Shown here: positions 11,558-22,987 of the stretch, piece after piece
Layout of the letters: every line of letters starts with the position of its first letter
Position numbering within the stretch: the stretch's first letter is position 1
Source: Hofstenia miamia
Lineage: Eukaryota > Xenacoelomorpha > Acoela
Assembly: GCA_004352715.1 (NCBI GenBank)
Contig: SCFE01000058.1
Coordinates: 1,531,919-1,595,918, forward strand
Direction: 5' to 3'
DNA: 64,000 bases
The notes under the pieces: model-generated
Told to the model about the DNA's origin: nothing
The model's database searches: none
Seen by the model: only the letters and a program-made list of their open reading frames with translations
Position numbers and translations under genes: made by a program

Positions 11558-13703
11558 AAATGGTTGGCATAATTGTCAAAATTGTTAATACCTTGTTTGT
11601 ATATAAATCCATTTGTATATTTTGTAATATTTTGTCCAATGAATACAGAAAATGTATATCATTAAATTCAAATGCATTATTATCATCCATTTCTTAATAA
11701 TTATGATTGACGCTAACAACGTCCTTCGTTATAGGATATATTAGCTGGTCTTCTCTATGTTAAGCTCGCTGGAGTTTTTAATGGTTATAACGTGTAGACC
11801 CTAACCCTAACCCTAAACAAAGACATGCAAATCCAAAAACAACAAAATAGAAGAGTATTTCAACTTTCACGGACTTTAAATATCGGGTTGTGAGTCTGTC
11901 TACATGAAAAGAAATAGTTCTTGATTCAATAGGTCTTAGACTAGCTGATGTGTACATTAATCCTCGATATTGAGAAAATTTTGTGTGATTATAAAACATC
12001 TAAATTTTCATTGAAGGTAGTTAATATTTTCACGCGCATTACGAACAGCAATACTCAACACATATTTTCAAGGTAATCAACGAGCACATTTACCCATAGG
12101 GGTACTGAAAACCAAAAATTCTTAATAGGCTTGGAAAACATGTTTGACAATTTGAACAAACCGACTGTTGCTATACGGTTGTGCTAGGATATGGTTGATG
12201 ACAGAAAGTTAAGCTAAGTGAAAAGCTTCTGAAATAATTCAGAGTTAGCATCAAGGCTGGGGTAGTTGGAACCAATATTTTGTGAATAATTGTTCCTGTT
12301 GAATTAGCAATTATTTAGAAGCAGGAATGTTTAAAACTTAAATCCCTAATAATAATAATATAATTTGACTAAAAGAAGTTTGCTCATATTGAGGTATATA
12401 GCTAATTGTGTATGAGATGAAATCAAATAAAACTTAATTGAGAATCTATACTTTTTTTAAATTTTCACACTAATTTGAGCATTATATATAAATATGCGCA
12501 CTGGGAAGTTTCTGATTGGCAAAAGATCCATTTTCTCATGAAACTATTATTTTCCAGTTTAAATGTTCTAAGAAATGTGTTTATTGTGCAAAAGGTCAAA
12601 GATATAACCCTAGTTTTTTATTACTATTTCAAAAATTGAACTAAGAGTAATCATTTGGAAACTATTACTTCTAAAGAATATGGAGGTCTTCAAAAGGCCA
12701 ATGTTAGTGTTATCAATATTGATAATAATTTTATGTGTAAAAATACCTAATACATATTGTAACAATAATTGTATAAGAATATTTTATTTTTGCAAACAAT
12801 ACTCAGTCAAATAATAACATCTTCTATTTGTAATAGGTGGCCAAAACTTTTGGCGGCTATTGAATATACATATAATTATATATATATATATATATATATA
12901 TCATAGGAATATATATGATGAGAATTTAAGAAAAATAATTTGCATAAATAGCCGTGCATTTCTTTTATGAACCTGCTATGCTAATAGACTACAAATAGCC
13001 TGATGAATTTTGTGATTATATTACATAAAATAATTTGTTGCAAGATTTTCAACTGTGTATATAATATACAGTAGGGGAAAAATTACTTAAAGCGATACAT
13101 CATTTTTGGAAACTGATTAATTGAATTTGGAAATACAAAATATGGAATCATTCTTTGTTTTTTTGTGAATAAAACATTTTAACACGAATGTTCTTTCGTA
13201 AACTTCATTGCAACACACTTGATGCTGTACTGTTATTGCTGATTGCATTGGGTAGCCGTAGCTGATTTTAGAGCGTGTCAAGTCATATTCGAGTAAAATT
13301 TTACACTCAGGGTCAGGTATGCCATATTGGATAAAAATATGGAGTATTGTTTAATATATTGATTAAAGAAATATAAATTTCTGTTATTTAGAAAATTACC
13401 GACAATGAAATAAAATGACAAATAATTGTCCTGTTTTTATTAGTAAAATTTGTTTGACCATTGTAATCAGCTTCCTATTGATAATTTAGTCAATGTATTT
13501 CCATGCAATACAGTCTCTTAAAGTCAGCAACACAATGATTTGTCCGGTTGAGTTGATTGTGTAATAGCATTTTCGGGTCAAGTTAGATACTATTTATACA
13601 ATTCGGGTTGGGGTTGGGTAGAAATTTTGTGAGATTGCCCACCATTGATGTCTAGCCCAATTTTAACAGTTTTATAGATTTTTGTTGCAAATGCAAATTT
13701 TAT

Positions 13704-13743
<40 letters not shown>

Positions 13744-14837
13744 AACCTTAAATAATTTCCTATATAACCTTAAAAATTCCCTATGATATTTCCGTTTGCT
13801 ACGTTGAAATTTATTTAGAAAAATATGACACTGAACAGTAGAGATATGAAATAATAAACCTCAAATTGATAGTTGGGTTTAGTTAATATAAACTTATCTG
13901 TTTTGCTTAGCTTCCGAATAATGAATTTATCAACTACTTTACATGTAAGAATATCTACGCAAATATGTCTATATATATATATATATATATATAATGTAGA
14001 ATTCGCAATGAATATATTCTTGAACTTAGTATAAATTATATTACACTTGCTTTAATAAAATATTAGTATCTATAGTAAAAGCAGAATATGAGAATTAAGC
14101 GAAAAAATTTATACTTAAAATATATTCAAAATTTCATTTCTCGATGGAAAATTAATGTGATAATCAAAATAGCAAACATTAAACTTTGAAATGTATGAAT
14201 GCTGCTTAGTTGACTTTTATTGTCTGTAAATTTATTTGGATTTTGATTGCAAATTTTGGAAAGCTATGTGCAATTCATAGAATCTTTCTTTCAAAAATTG
14301 GAAAGTTGAATACAACATTTTGAAAGTCCAATGCAAAAATCAGAACCATTTATTCGGTTTGAAAATATTAATGCAGATATCGGAAATTTGATAAAGAGTA
14401 TAGTATTAAAAGATTCTAAAATAATTCAATTTTTTTGGGATAAATGCATGTGCTATACGGATCTTTGCTTGTACTATTATGATATCTGTCGTGTTATTTG
14501 GACCTAGACACAGCAAATACTGTAGTATGTTATATTTTATGTCTATATATGAGAATCGGCATATTCTAAGTACTGTATATAGTTACATTTTCCTGAAGCA
14601 CTTAAAATTAACTTGGTAATATAACAACACAGTGTTGGATTAGATCTAAATCACGTAGGCTAGATCTACACCAAAGAAAAGAATCGAATATCTAGTTAGT
14701 GTATTAACTACATGAGCTCTAGAGTTGTATTACCTGATGGGAACAATCAATGATCGACTAATATTAATGTCAATTTGCCAGTTGATGAATGTTTACTCAT
14801 CGTACACAGATGTTGAATTAGCAAGTGGCGGAGTAAT
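11558..14837. other. Intergenic, microsatellites only
   Basis: AT-rich DNA between the Onecut exon and the sulfotransferase-like gene. It contains (TA)n runs at 12877-12901, 13706-13744 and 13968-13993. No transposon termini, exon-like frames or RNA genes were recognised. Confidence 0.5.
11799..11816. repeat. Short interstitial telomere-type repeat (CCCTAA)3
   Basis: Three perfect CCCTAA units lie 240 bp downstream of the Onecut stop codon. This matches the TTAGGG telomere unit of most animals, but three units can also arise by chance or through DNA repair. Confidence 0.7.
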
Positions 14838-15887
14838 ATGAAAATACGATGTCGCTTTCAAACTCTCTTTAGATGTTTATTAATAGGTTTAATTTTCCTT
14901 ATATTTTATGGAGTATTTGAAGGATATTTTCACAAGACTTATGGATTTCAAATCAATAGCTGGATGCAACAATCACGAAATGAAAGCTTTGAAGAGTTTA
15001 ATGATTTGATACTCAGCCTTAATGATGATGTAAAATCTAATTTTGTAACTGCATCCCAGAATGCAGAAGTCTACCGAATGATGCGAAAACTTATTGGTAA
15101 GCAATTTCTTAAAAAAACGCAATATCATTGGAGCAAGGTTGTGTTCTTTGCAGGGTTAAACGGTGCAGGGCATGAATATATAAAAAAGTCCTTCGACGCT
15201 TCCTGCGAAAACAATGGCCCTCTCGAGACACTGTCCTCAGCGTCTCATATTTTAAATCATTATATAGGCATTGGATCTCATTTTAATTTTTCATATTTAA
15301 TGGATAAACCCCTACTTCAAGAGAACTTCATAAGTGAAATTAAGCAAATGTCACGAACACAAACAATAGTAATTAATTCTATTGCAGATTGCAATACACC
15401 CCTTGGACAGTTTCTTTCCTATCCAAATAATGAGAGAGCGCGATACAAAAGTTATCCAGATATTCGATATCTTGCAGAGCTTTTTGAGGAAAATTACATT
15501 GATTTCAGAGTTGTACTGCTTAACAGAAATGCACAAGCTATTTTACAATCAACATGTGGTTCCCAATTACACAATGAGGACATTTCACCAGATGCCCAAA
15601 TACTTTCACTGCTGTCAAATATTCTCTTAACACAAATTTATAATTTAGACACAGATTTCATCATAGGATGCATAGATATAGATAGCAAAGCATTATCCAA
15701 GCAGTTAAATAAATTGGATTGGCAACTAACTTATGGTCGTAAATCTTTCCAAAAACTATTGCTTCCGAATTTCAGAGATGAAGAAACAAAGTGTTCACAT
15801 TTTAAAGCTTCAAATTACGAATATTTGGAAAGATTTTTCCAAAGTAATTTTGTCTTGGATAAGCTATGCAAAACTCTTTCCACTTAA
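14838..15887 (+). CDS. Sulfotransferase-like type II membrane protein, single exon
   Basis: Intact 349-residue ORF without introns. Residues 1-9 are basic and residues 10-25 form one hydrophobic segment, giving the topology of a Golgi type II membrane enzyme with a lumenal catalytic domain. VVFFAGLNGAGHEYIKKSF (residues 101-119) resembles the PAPS-binding loop of carbohydrate sulfotransferases. VVLLNRNAQAILQS (226-239) resembles the second PAPS-binding segment, where an Arg contacts the 3'-phosphate. The usual Lys of the first loop is not clearly placed, so activity is not assured. Sulfotransferases of this type move sulfate from PAPS onto glycans. The ATG is the first in frame after several upstream stops. 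The lack of introns could mean an old retrocopy that kept function. The substrate is unknown. Confidence 0.7.
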   Translation: MKIRCRFQTLFRCLLIGLIFLIFYGVFEGYFHKTYGFQINSWMQQSRNESFEEFNDLILSLNDDVKSNFVTASQNAEVYRMMRKLIGKQFLKKTQYHWSKVVFFAGLNGAGHEYIKKSFDASCENNGPLETLSSASHILNHYIGIGSHFNFSYLMDKPLLQENFISEIKQMSRTQTIVINSIADCNTPLGQFLSYPNNERARYKSYPDIRYLAELFEENYIDFRVVLLNRNAQAILQSTCGSQLHNEDISPDAQILSLLSNILLTQIYNLDTDFIIGCIDIDSKALSKQLNKLDWQLTYGRKSFQKLLLPNFRDEETKCSHFKASNYEYLERFFQSNFVLDKLCKTLST

Positions 15888-17944
15888 TTTCATGTGAATG
15901 TGTACTTTGGTAATTTCAGTGTGAAAGAATTTCAGTAGAACAAATAGACAGTAGTAAAATTAATATGTTCAAAATTTAGAAATTTTCAGATATTTTTAAT
16001 GAATCTTCCAGTGTTAATATTAGTTTATATCTTTTCTATTTTAAGAGTTTATTCACATATATTATTTGAGTTAATCGAATTTAAACCACGCTTATATTGT
16101 TGACAAACATGTTGCAATGTGCACACATGAAAGTTATAAATAAATATAATATGATTTAACAAAGTCGAAATTTTCAAAAAGTCGAATTAAAGTAGATGGA
16201 ATTCAAGAGCAAGCTAAGACTATATGGAGTTGTCTGTTAAACTCTAGGTATTTTATAAAATTTTATACGTTATATTTATATTTAAAATTCCACATATCCC
16301 AACACATTTTCATTATAAACCTCAATTCGCAATGGACTGAATTGGCAATGCAGGGCAGAAATATGAATACATTTGTACTTCTGAAATCTTAAAAAATATC
16401 AAAACAAAAAATTTAACTATTCCTTAACATATTTCTCTGCTTTAAACCATTTTATAATATTGTATATAAGCTTATCATTATTAAATGTTAGCTATGCTTT
16501 GATATACTGCATATAATGACCCGCTCGCATCTTTTACATTTTTTGTTACATTCTGGATTTTAGATATGCTTTATTATTAAATTAACCCCCATCCCAAATT
16601 GATACACTTCTTCAAGAAAAATTAACCAAGAATTGATGTATTGTATTATAGCTTAAGTTAGAAAATTCAGAAAGATTCTAAAAATAGAAGAACTTTTGGA
16701 AAAATTAACATTTTGTTTGACCATGTTCTTTTAAAAATTTGCTTATTGGCCTAATTAGGACATATTTTATAATGTCAATTTGGTCTAGAAAAGATCTTAT
16801 AGGCATGACATTAAATATGTATACGACTAGCGAATTAGTTTTTAGAACACTCACATGTATTATAATTTTTAAGCAATAAAATTGTAGCATTCAAAGAATA
16901 TAAAGTTCTCATCCAATTTCTATATTCCGAGAATAATTTGAAAGCAAATGATAAATTTGCAAATTTTACTAGGATTAATGGGATGGACAAAAACTTACGA
17001 TTGCAGTAAATTGAGAATTTTTTAATTAAAATTATTATTAGCCAATTTTGAATAAATCTATATTATTATTTCTTAATATCAAAATATGGACTTTTTTATT
17101 CGGAAATTTAGTATCTTAAGTATGTAGCATAACTTAATCTGAAAATGATTCATTAAGTTTAACTTTTTGCGTCCGCTTATACAACTATAGAAATGAGACT
17201 TATACTATCATTAGAAAAACCTAGAATTTTTGTTTGTAGTAAGATACTATAGTCAATGGATTCGAATGCCGAGCATTCAATGTCATTGATTATTTCCCCA
17301 ATTTTCAATAGCTTTTATTCAACGGTCGATAGTAGAAACACCTTTACGAAAGCCATATCTCAAGAAAATATTGGACGACCAAAACCGTTATTTTGTATCA
17401 TTAACATTGTAAAAAAATGAATAAAATATGATCGGGCATGGTTGAGCTACTGCACAACAGATGGTTTAGTGAACAAGTAGTAATACCAATACAATTTACT
17501 GGATTCTTATCGCTTTCACTAAAAGATAGTATTATATAGATAGAAAATTTCATTTCTTGGCTATTTCAAAATCTTTTGGCTATGGCATCAGTTTAACTCA
17601 TACATTGATTTAAAATGAACAATATTCATTAAATGTTTTATGTTATAAATAAAACTTTTGCCAAAAGATTGATGTTAATTAGTTTAAAATAGCATATAAT
17701 GTTTAAGTATACTAAAAGTACATCAAACTACCAATTTAGACGACCTGTAAGCGGTTTTTGCTCATGCAATGGTTTTTCATAAAAATGGGTTTTAAAATGA
17801 TTATTTATGGGCTTAAAGTAAAGGAAAAAGAATATATTCTCAAAGATTAACAAAATGTTATGTAAACAAAATAAAAATATAAAAATCAAATAAAGAACAT
17901 ATAATACAAGTAAGCCTCAAAAAATGTGCATGTTAAAACCAACA
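15888..17944. other. Intergenic, nothing recognised
   Basis: AT-rich DNA with stops in all frames. Apart from the putative polyadenylation hexamer near 16139, no gene, terminal inverted repeat or tandem array was recognised. Confidence 0.5.
16139..16144 (+). terminator. Possible AATAAA polyadenylation signal
   Basis: AATAAA lies about 250 bp after the stop codon of the sulfotransferase-like gene. It is a plausible 3' end signal, but the hexamer is common in such AT-rich DNA. Confidence 0.4.
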
Positions 17945-18225
17945 TCAAGGGGCTTTGTTTTCCACAGGATTATATGAGGCAACGTCCAATTCATCCATTA
18001 ATTCCACAATGCTAACATCAAGACGGTCTTGAACTTGATTTAAAATCACAGTATCTTCATGACTAGAAACGAATGTGATTGCCAATCATTTAGTTCAATA
18101 CCGACCAACATGTGCAACACTTAGTATCTTCTGTCATATCATAATTAAAAATAATGATTAATCTTTCAAAAATCCATTCTACTGCCTAGAAAATTTGTTA
18201 CAACAAAAAATTCTATTTTGGAGGT
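17945..18225 (-). pseudogene. DDX39B/UAP56-like RNA helicase C-terminus, pseudogene
   Basis: The minus strand reads EFFVVTNFLGSRMDF, then [34 protein letters not shown] and [17 protein letters not shown], ending in TGA at 17945. The order and spacing match the last ~90 residues of the DEAD-box helicase UAP56/DDX39B/Sub2 (the ATNLFGRGMD, NYDMPED and GRAG-F-GTKGLAITFVS region). Sub2-type helicases load export factors on spliced mRNA. The copy is dead: two glycine codons have become TGA stops around the GTKG block, the isoleucine-glutamate after GMD is replaced by a stop, and the NYDMPED-to-GRAG step needs a frameshift. No introns are seen, so a processed, 5'-truncated retrocopy is likely, although no poly-A tail remains. 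Confidence 0.8.
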
Positions 18226-18349
18226 CCAAATAGGACGACAATTATTCTTTTTGTTTCATTCCCCAGTAAATGCCCTAGCAGGTAAATTCTGATCAAACAA
18301 ATATTCTGTCAGGGTTACGCAGCTTAGAACAGATTAAAATAAATAAATT

Positions 18350-19149
18350 TCAAATAAGAACTTTCAGTGTCACTTGAGGTAGTGGCTGGTTCCAGCTAAG
18401 TGGTGATCGACTTCTAGCCTGGAAATTGCATGGTGTCGCCTAGTTCCACGAATGGAGAGGATCATGCTTCGTAACAAGCGGAAGCTAAGTTTGCATCTTA
18501 TCATCCAGTTGCAGGTCATGGAATAGTCGTTATGCCTTTTATCAGCGATTAAACCTCAAAGCTGCTTTAGAAACTTTTCAGTGAGCGGCGATTCTCTACC
18601 AGATGCACTGAACACCAGTGGTGTAATAGGGCGTGTTCAATTTCTAGAACTCTCTTTTGGTACTGCCTAGTTTTTTCAGTTTCAATGCCCTCTAAGCGTT
18701 TCTGCTGCAAATCTTCGAGAATTGGTGGCTGCACAAGGATTGAATACCCTCACATCAAAAAATGTGTAATGGCCATAACTCCAGAATCCAAAGGTAGAAA
18801 TGTCTAGCCTAGCTCCATCAGAATTGTTAGAAGAAGAGGGCAAGGACTCCGTTGTTGTTTGTGTGAGATGCGGTTTTTTTAGCATAAATACAAACTTCAA
18901 ATAGTATAACCCGCAATTCATTATAACGTCTTGCAACGAAGCCACCAGTAGCGCAAGAGAGTGCATGTGCAATGGAGAATTCCTTCTGCATACATACGTC
19001 GTAGTCATATCAGCAGGTTCAGTACCATACCTCATACAGATGCTATCCCTAAACTCGCTATTATTGAGGTGAAATCCCTCTTTTATTAGAAGAGTTGTAA
19101 GCCATGAAAAGCAACCTTTGCGTTTGAATGGCTTTCTGTTGATCTCCAT
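18350..19149 (-). pseudogene. Retroelement polyprotein C-terminus with PD-(D/E)XK-like segment, broken
   Basis: Minus-strand blocks run in the order GCFSWLTTLLIKEGFHLN, FRDSICMRYG, then in another frame FSIAHALSCATGGFVARRYN, then DGARLDISTFGFWSYGHYT with FFDVRVFNP, and finally QKRVLEIEHA and IRCKLSFRLLRSMILSIRGT down to about 18370. This order is typical of a C-terminal region found after reverse transcriptase in retroelement proteins of cnidarians and other invertebrates. The D-x-RLD ... FFDVRV core looks like a PD-(D/E)XK nuclease fold. At least three frame changes make it non-functional. I could not assign a clade. The part upstream of 19149 (toward the RT) was not recognised. Confidence 0.7.
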
Positions 19150-19501
19150 TCAGTTCCTTTAACAGCTGTTGATATCTGGATTCGATATTATTGATTAATT
19201 AGACGCAATTGTTGACATTTCCTGAAAACAAATAATGTCAAAATTATCGAGTTTTATAAGCTAATTTTGAATTTTTACAATTTGCTCTTGATACATCAGA
19301 ATTTAGCTTAGCATAAACATCTTTACTTTAATATGACGGACTTGCTTTTGTTGACCTGCTAAAAGATCAAAAACATTGTTGGAAAGTGCAAGGAAGTTAG
19401 CCCTATATTTTTCCTCACGGTTTAGCAATTTTCAAACCGTTTTTGTTGTTGTAGAGGCGATATGTTTGTCTAAAAAATGCAGTAATTTAATTCGTTCTTG
19501 A

Positions 19502-21517
19502 GTCTCATCTGTAACTAGAATGGCCTCATCATTCACGCAATTTGGAATGTCCCATCTGTAACAAAAAACTAAATAAAGTAGTAGTATTTTTTTAGTTCCT
19601 TCTCAAATTGGTTTCTTTTTCATTTTTTTATATAGAGGGCGATATTGGCTTGTTGTAGACGCTTACGTCTTTCATTTAATTCTAAATCTTTATATATTTC
19701 AAATGTTTTAATTATATCACATCTGGAATGTTTTCAGTTTTTGTCTCACCTGTAACATTTCTTAAATTTTAGTTATGCCACAATCAGGGGCTCAGCGAAT
19801 CGCCAATTATCTGAAGCGACTTAAAGAGCGTGGCCAGTACGATGACTATCGCAGAAAAGGAGAAGACAAGCAAAATGTTAGATGAAGAAAAGAAAAAAAG
19901 GGGGAGAAAGAGCGATTGCGGAAACGCGAATATGGAAAAGGGTTGAAATTACAATCAAGCATAAACACCGACTTCAGCTACTAGTTCAATGTGTTCATGT
20001 TCGTTATCAAGATCAACGAAACGTGCTGAGAAAAATTTACCACGGAGTTCTGGAAAACGATTAAAACTTGTCAGGAAATTGGCAGACAAATACAATTTCA
20101 TCAAATCGTCTGGAAATGATAATACTTCTACTTCTAAAAGGAAAGATACGTAACTTTTACTGCATGAATGGCATTTCTCAAGAAGCGCCTGGTATACGTG
20201 ATTGTTATTATTCGAAATGAGGGTGAAAAGCCAAAATTCACAAACGCTACATGAACCTTACCTTGTGTGAAGCATACAAGGAATATAAAAAAGAAAATTC
20301 TGAAAAGATTGGCTTTTCAACATTTTGTGTTTTAAGGCCACAAAACGTGTTTTTAAGAGATAAAGTTCCTGCTAACACATGTCTGTGTATATACCACGTT
20401 ACTCAAATCAACACCACTCTTATCTAAAACAGAAAGTGAGTTAATAAGAAAACTCGTATGTTTTGCTGAAAATGAGGAATGTATGAACGGCAAATGCGGA
20501 GACTGTAAAAGCAGGTCTTTTTTATACAGCCTATATGAATTAGGAGACGGCGGATCGGAACTCAAAGTTTACCAGTGGAAAACGGTTGATGGACAGCTGC
20601 AACGTATACAATTTGAAAAATATTTCTCTTAAATAATTAACCAATTAAAGGTTATGATGTCTATATTTCTTTCCAATGACAATGAAGACATTCACAGCAT
20701 AGATAAGCAAGATGAATGTGACAAGGTTGATGTTGAAGGCTTTGATGGATTATGCCAACATGAAGGCCTATTGTTTCCATACCCATCAAATTTGCTGCCT
20801 GGCATCTACGTACTTGTTCGATTTGCAGAGAACGAGCAGTTTTCCTGTGTTGGATATATTGAATCAGTAACAAATAACTAGTTTTTAGTAAATTTTTCGG
20901 CAAGAAACTCTCCTTTGGTCAGCTGTCTTTCGTTGATCCATATAAAAAGGATATTGTTGAGGTGACGCCATCACAGATTAGCGGTATTCTGACAAAACCT
21001 AATAGTCGTAGGGGAGCATTGCTATTTCCTGAATCTGCCTTGCGAAGTAAATTTTCACTTCTTAAGTAGTTGAGTTTTAGCTGTTTAAGTTTACCCTTTT
21101 ATGCTTTTTTTCAAGTTATGTTTTAAATACATCTTACTTTGTTATATGTGTATGGGATTTTGATAGTGTCCCATCTGTAACATCTAAATTTCACGTCTGT
21201 AACGTTATACACAGAGAATATTTCCTAAAATCTAGAGAGTTTCATCAAACAGTTCTTACTATTTAATACAAGAGAATTACTGCTAGACAATCGCTTTTTA
21301 ATGAAGGAGTTATATGTAGCACAAAGAGAGCTATCAGGATTTCTGAAAGGTAAATTAAGTGCATAGGTAGCGCATAACGTTAAATTTATTTGCTAAAAAT
21401 CATAAGTAAATTATAAAAGATTTGATAATCACCGATATACTAACCCTTAAGACCATGTATTTGCACGTTTCCAGAATTTTTGCTCCAGCATTATTTATCG
21501 TTCGTCCCATCTGTAAC
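19502..21517 (+). mobile_element. Unassigned element with repeated GTCCCATCTGTAAC motifs
   Basis: A broken ORF (19775-21069) is bracketed by direct copies of one motif, GTCYCAYCTGTAAC: at 19502, 19549 and 19743 before the ORF, and at 21168 and 21504 after it, with a weaker copy (TTCACGTCTGTAAC) at 21190. All copies have the same orientation. Three on each side of a decayed ORF suggests subterminal binding sites or terminal repeats of one element. Its exact ends and target duplication were not found. Confidence 0.5.
19775..21069 (+). pseudogene. Unnamed element protein, internally deleted
   Basis: The first block, MPQSGAQRIANYLKRLKERG (from 19775), is a short basic N-terminus of the kind seen in a family of uncharacterised animal proteins that look transposon-derived. 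Around 20250-20400 comes YMNLTLCEAYKEYKKEN, IGFSTFCVLRPQNVFL and NTCLCIYHV, a Cys/His-containing block, then CMNGKCGDCKS near 20480. The end matches a C-terminal segment: LLPGIYVLVRFAENEQFSCV near 20800 and QISGILTKPNSRRGALLFP just before the TAG at 21067. The middle, where relatives carry the presumed catalytic residues, is missing between about 20630 and 20650, and several frames are shifted. The reaction is unknown; transposition is an inference from repeat context and decay. Confidence 0.5.
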
Positions 21518-21643
21518 GATGGAATTAGCCTATTATGTTTTTCTTAGGGTCAAATCTTCACTAGGCTGTTCTGTTGGACTGTAGTGGTCAAAGATATCTT
21601 GTCAGATTGCGACAGAGTGAGGCGTAACTTTAATAGAAAAATC

Positions 21644-22022
21644 TCAATCTTCGCAAAATGCCAAAACTGGGTTTCTAATTCTAAAGCCACAAAATTTGTC
21701 CGGTAGTCGCAAAAATCGAGTCAGATTATAGCACAGATCTCTGCCAAAAAACTTTGGAAGTAATTTTAGTGTGATTTTATCATTAATAGCTTTGAAAGTG
21801 TCGGGATGATTCTGTTTATGTCTCCGTGCAAAAAACAGTTTGAATTGAATGCTCTTTGAAAAACGAATAATCCGCACATGCTTGAGTCCTTGCAATTTCT
21901 GAGGCTAATTGAGATGCAAATTTGAACATTGTAGTGGGATTTGCACAAGATATGATGATCAATATTTTAGGAACTTCTGAATAAAGTCTTACAAAAAATT
22001 GTGAATATACTAAGTTTTTCAT
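21644..22022 (-). other. Unidentified protein-like minus-strand frames
   Basis: Two overlapping minus-strand frames are longer than expected here: LYSEVPKILIIISCANPTT and FASQLASEIARTQACADYSFF (22022-21816), followed after a frame change by FFARRHKQNHPDTFKAINDK and KITLKLLPKFF down to 21644. The mixture of charged and hydrophobic residues looks protein-like, but I recognise no family. It lies downstream of the WDR11 3' end on the same strand, and a decayed mobile element ORF is as likely as a host gene. Confidence 0.25.
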
Positions 22023-22581
22023 GCTGAATACGATTTTTGTTATATTTTACATACCATGCATATTTACTAACAGTTTTAAGGGGCTCCTTTCCAGGGTCAT
22101 AGGATGAAAATTAAATTGCATTTATAAAAATTGAGGTGGAATTTAAATTTAAATGCTAAAATTAACCCAATTGCAAAAATTAAAGCCATAGTGTTCATCA
22201 CTGTAAAAATTTTTTCAGTTAGGTTTCCGAGAACTGATTTTGTAAATCGCTTAAATAATTGAAATTCGAAAACTTAAAATGCTTATAGTGTTTAGCTGTA
22301 ATAAATTCAGCATTGATATATAAATTGTTATTTTATTACTGAAAAAGTGAATAATTATTACTTGACTTCCGCATAGCAACGTTGCATAATTTCTTGCAGT
22401 TTTCTATATTTATTTTCCAATGGTTGAAACTTGATGTATTTGTTTAATAAATCAATGTATTTAGAATCAAACCATGGATGAGAATTATTTGAAGTTTTTT
22501 TGAATATTCGAATGATCGAATAAATTTTTCTGGACAGAATAGATTATTGATAATACCATTTGACATATTTGAACACATAGC

Positions 22582-22587
22582 TTTATT
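22582..22587 (-). terminator. AATAAA polyadenylation signal of WDR11
   Basis: On the minus strand AATAAA lies about 180 bp beyond the WDR11 stop codon, at a typical distance for a short 3' UTR. Confidence 0.5.
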
Positions 22588-22765
22588 CTTTCAAAACTAC
22601 AAAGGAATAACGTAATTAACCGCACACAAATAAAATATTCAAAATTTAAAAATCAAAGATAGCAACTGTCATATATACAAATATGAAACAAAAAATACAA
22701 AATAACTATCACCAAATTTAATTGTGCATAATTCATAATTATTCTTCTATAGACATTCCATAACA

Positions 22766-22987
22766 TCAAGATTTCGATTCAGATAACGATTGTATTCCAA
22801 GTGAAGACTGCACTCTCTTGATAACATCATCAATGTCTTTCTCATATTTGGAATAATCGACTTCGAAGTTGTGAGATCGTAAACATTTGATAAAAAGAGC
22901 TGCTCTTTCGTGTTGGTGTGCTGTAACCATGTGGGAAATTACTGAGGAAAATTGACCAGCTGCTAATAATACGTGGATAGCATTACT
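22766..22987 (-). CDS. WDR11: WDR11 terminal exon
   Basis: 74 codons including the stop (TGA at 22766). It starts after a TATTTAG acceptor and is in phase with the 25604-25785 exon. The protein reads SNAIHVLLAAGQFSSVISHM and HERAALFIKCLRSHNFEV, aligning with the C-terminal helical repeats of animal WDR11 (KALLVLLSLGCFFSV ... DRAALFVEACLKYGAFEV). WDR11 is a beta-propeller plus alpha-solenoid protein that, with FAM91A1, helps tether AP-1 vesicles at the trans-Golgi and is linked to ciliogenesis. The C-terminus is shorter than in vertebrates and has diverged strongly after residue 43 of the exon. Confidence 0.88.
   Translation of the reverse strand, partial: SNAIHVLLAAGQFSSVISHMVTAHQHERAALFIKCLRSHNFEVDYSKYEKDIDDVIKRVQSSLGIQSLSESKS

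Noticed and set aside
11799-11816. Interstitial telomere repeat as evidence of a chromosome fusion
   Set aside because: Only three units, with no degenerate flanking array; chance or repair insertion is adequate.
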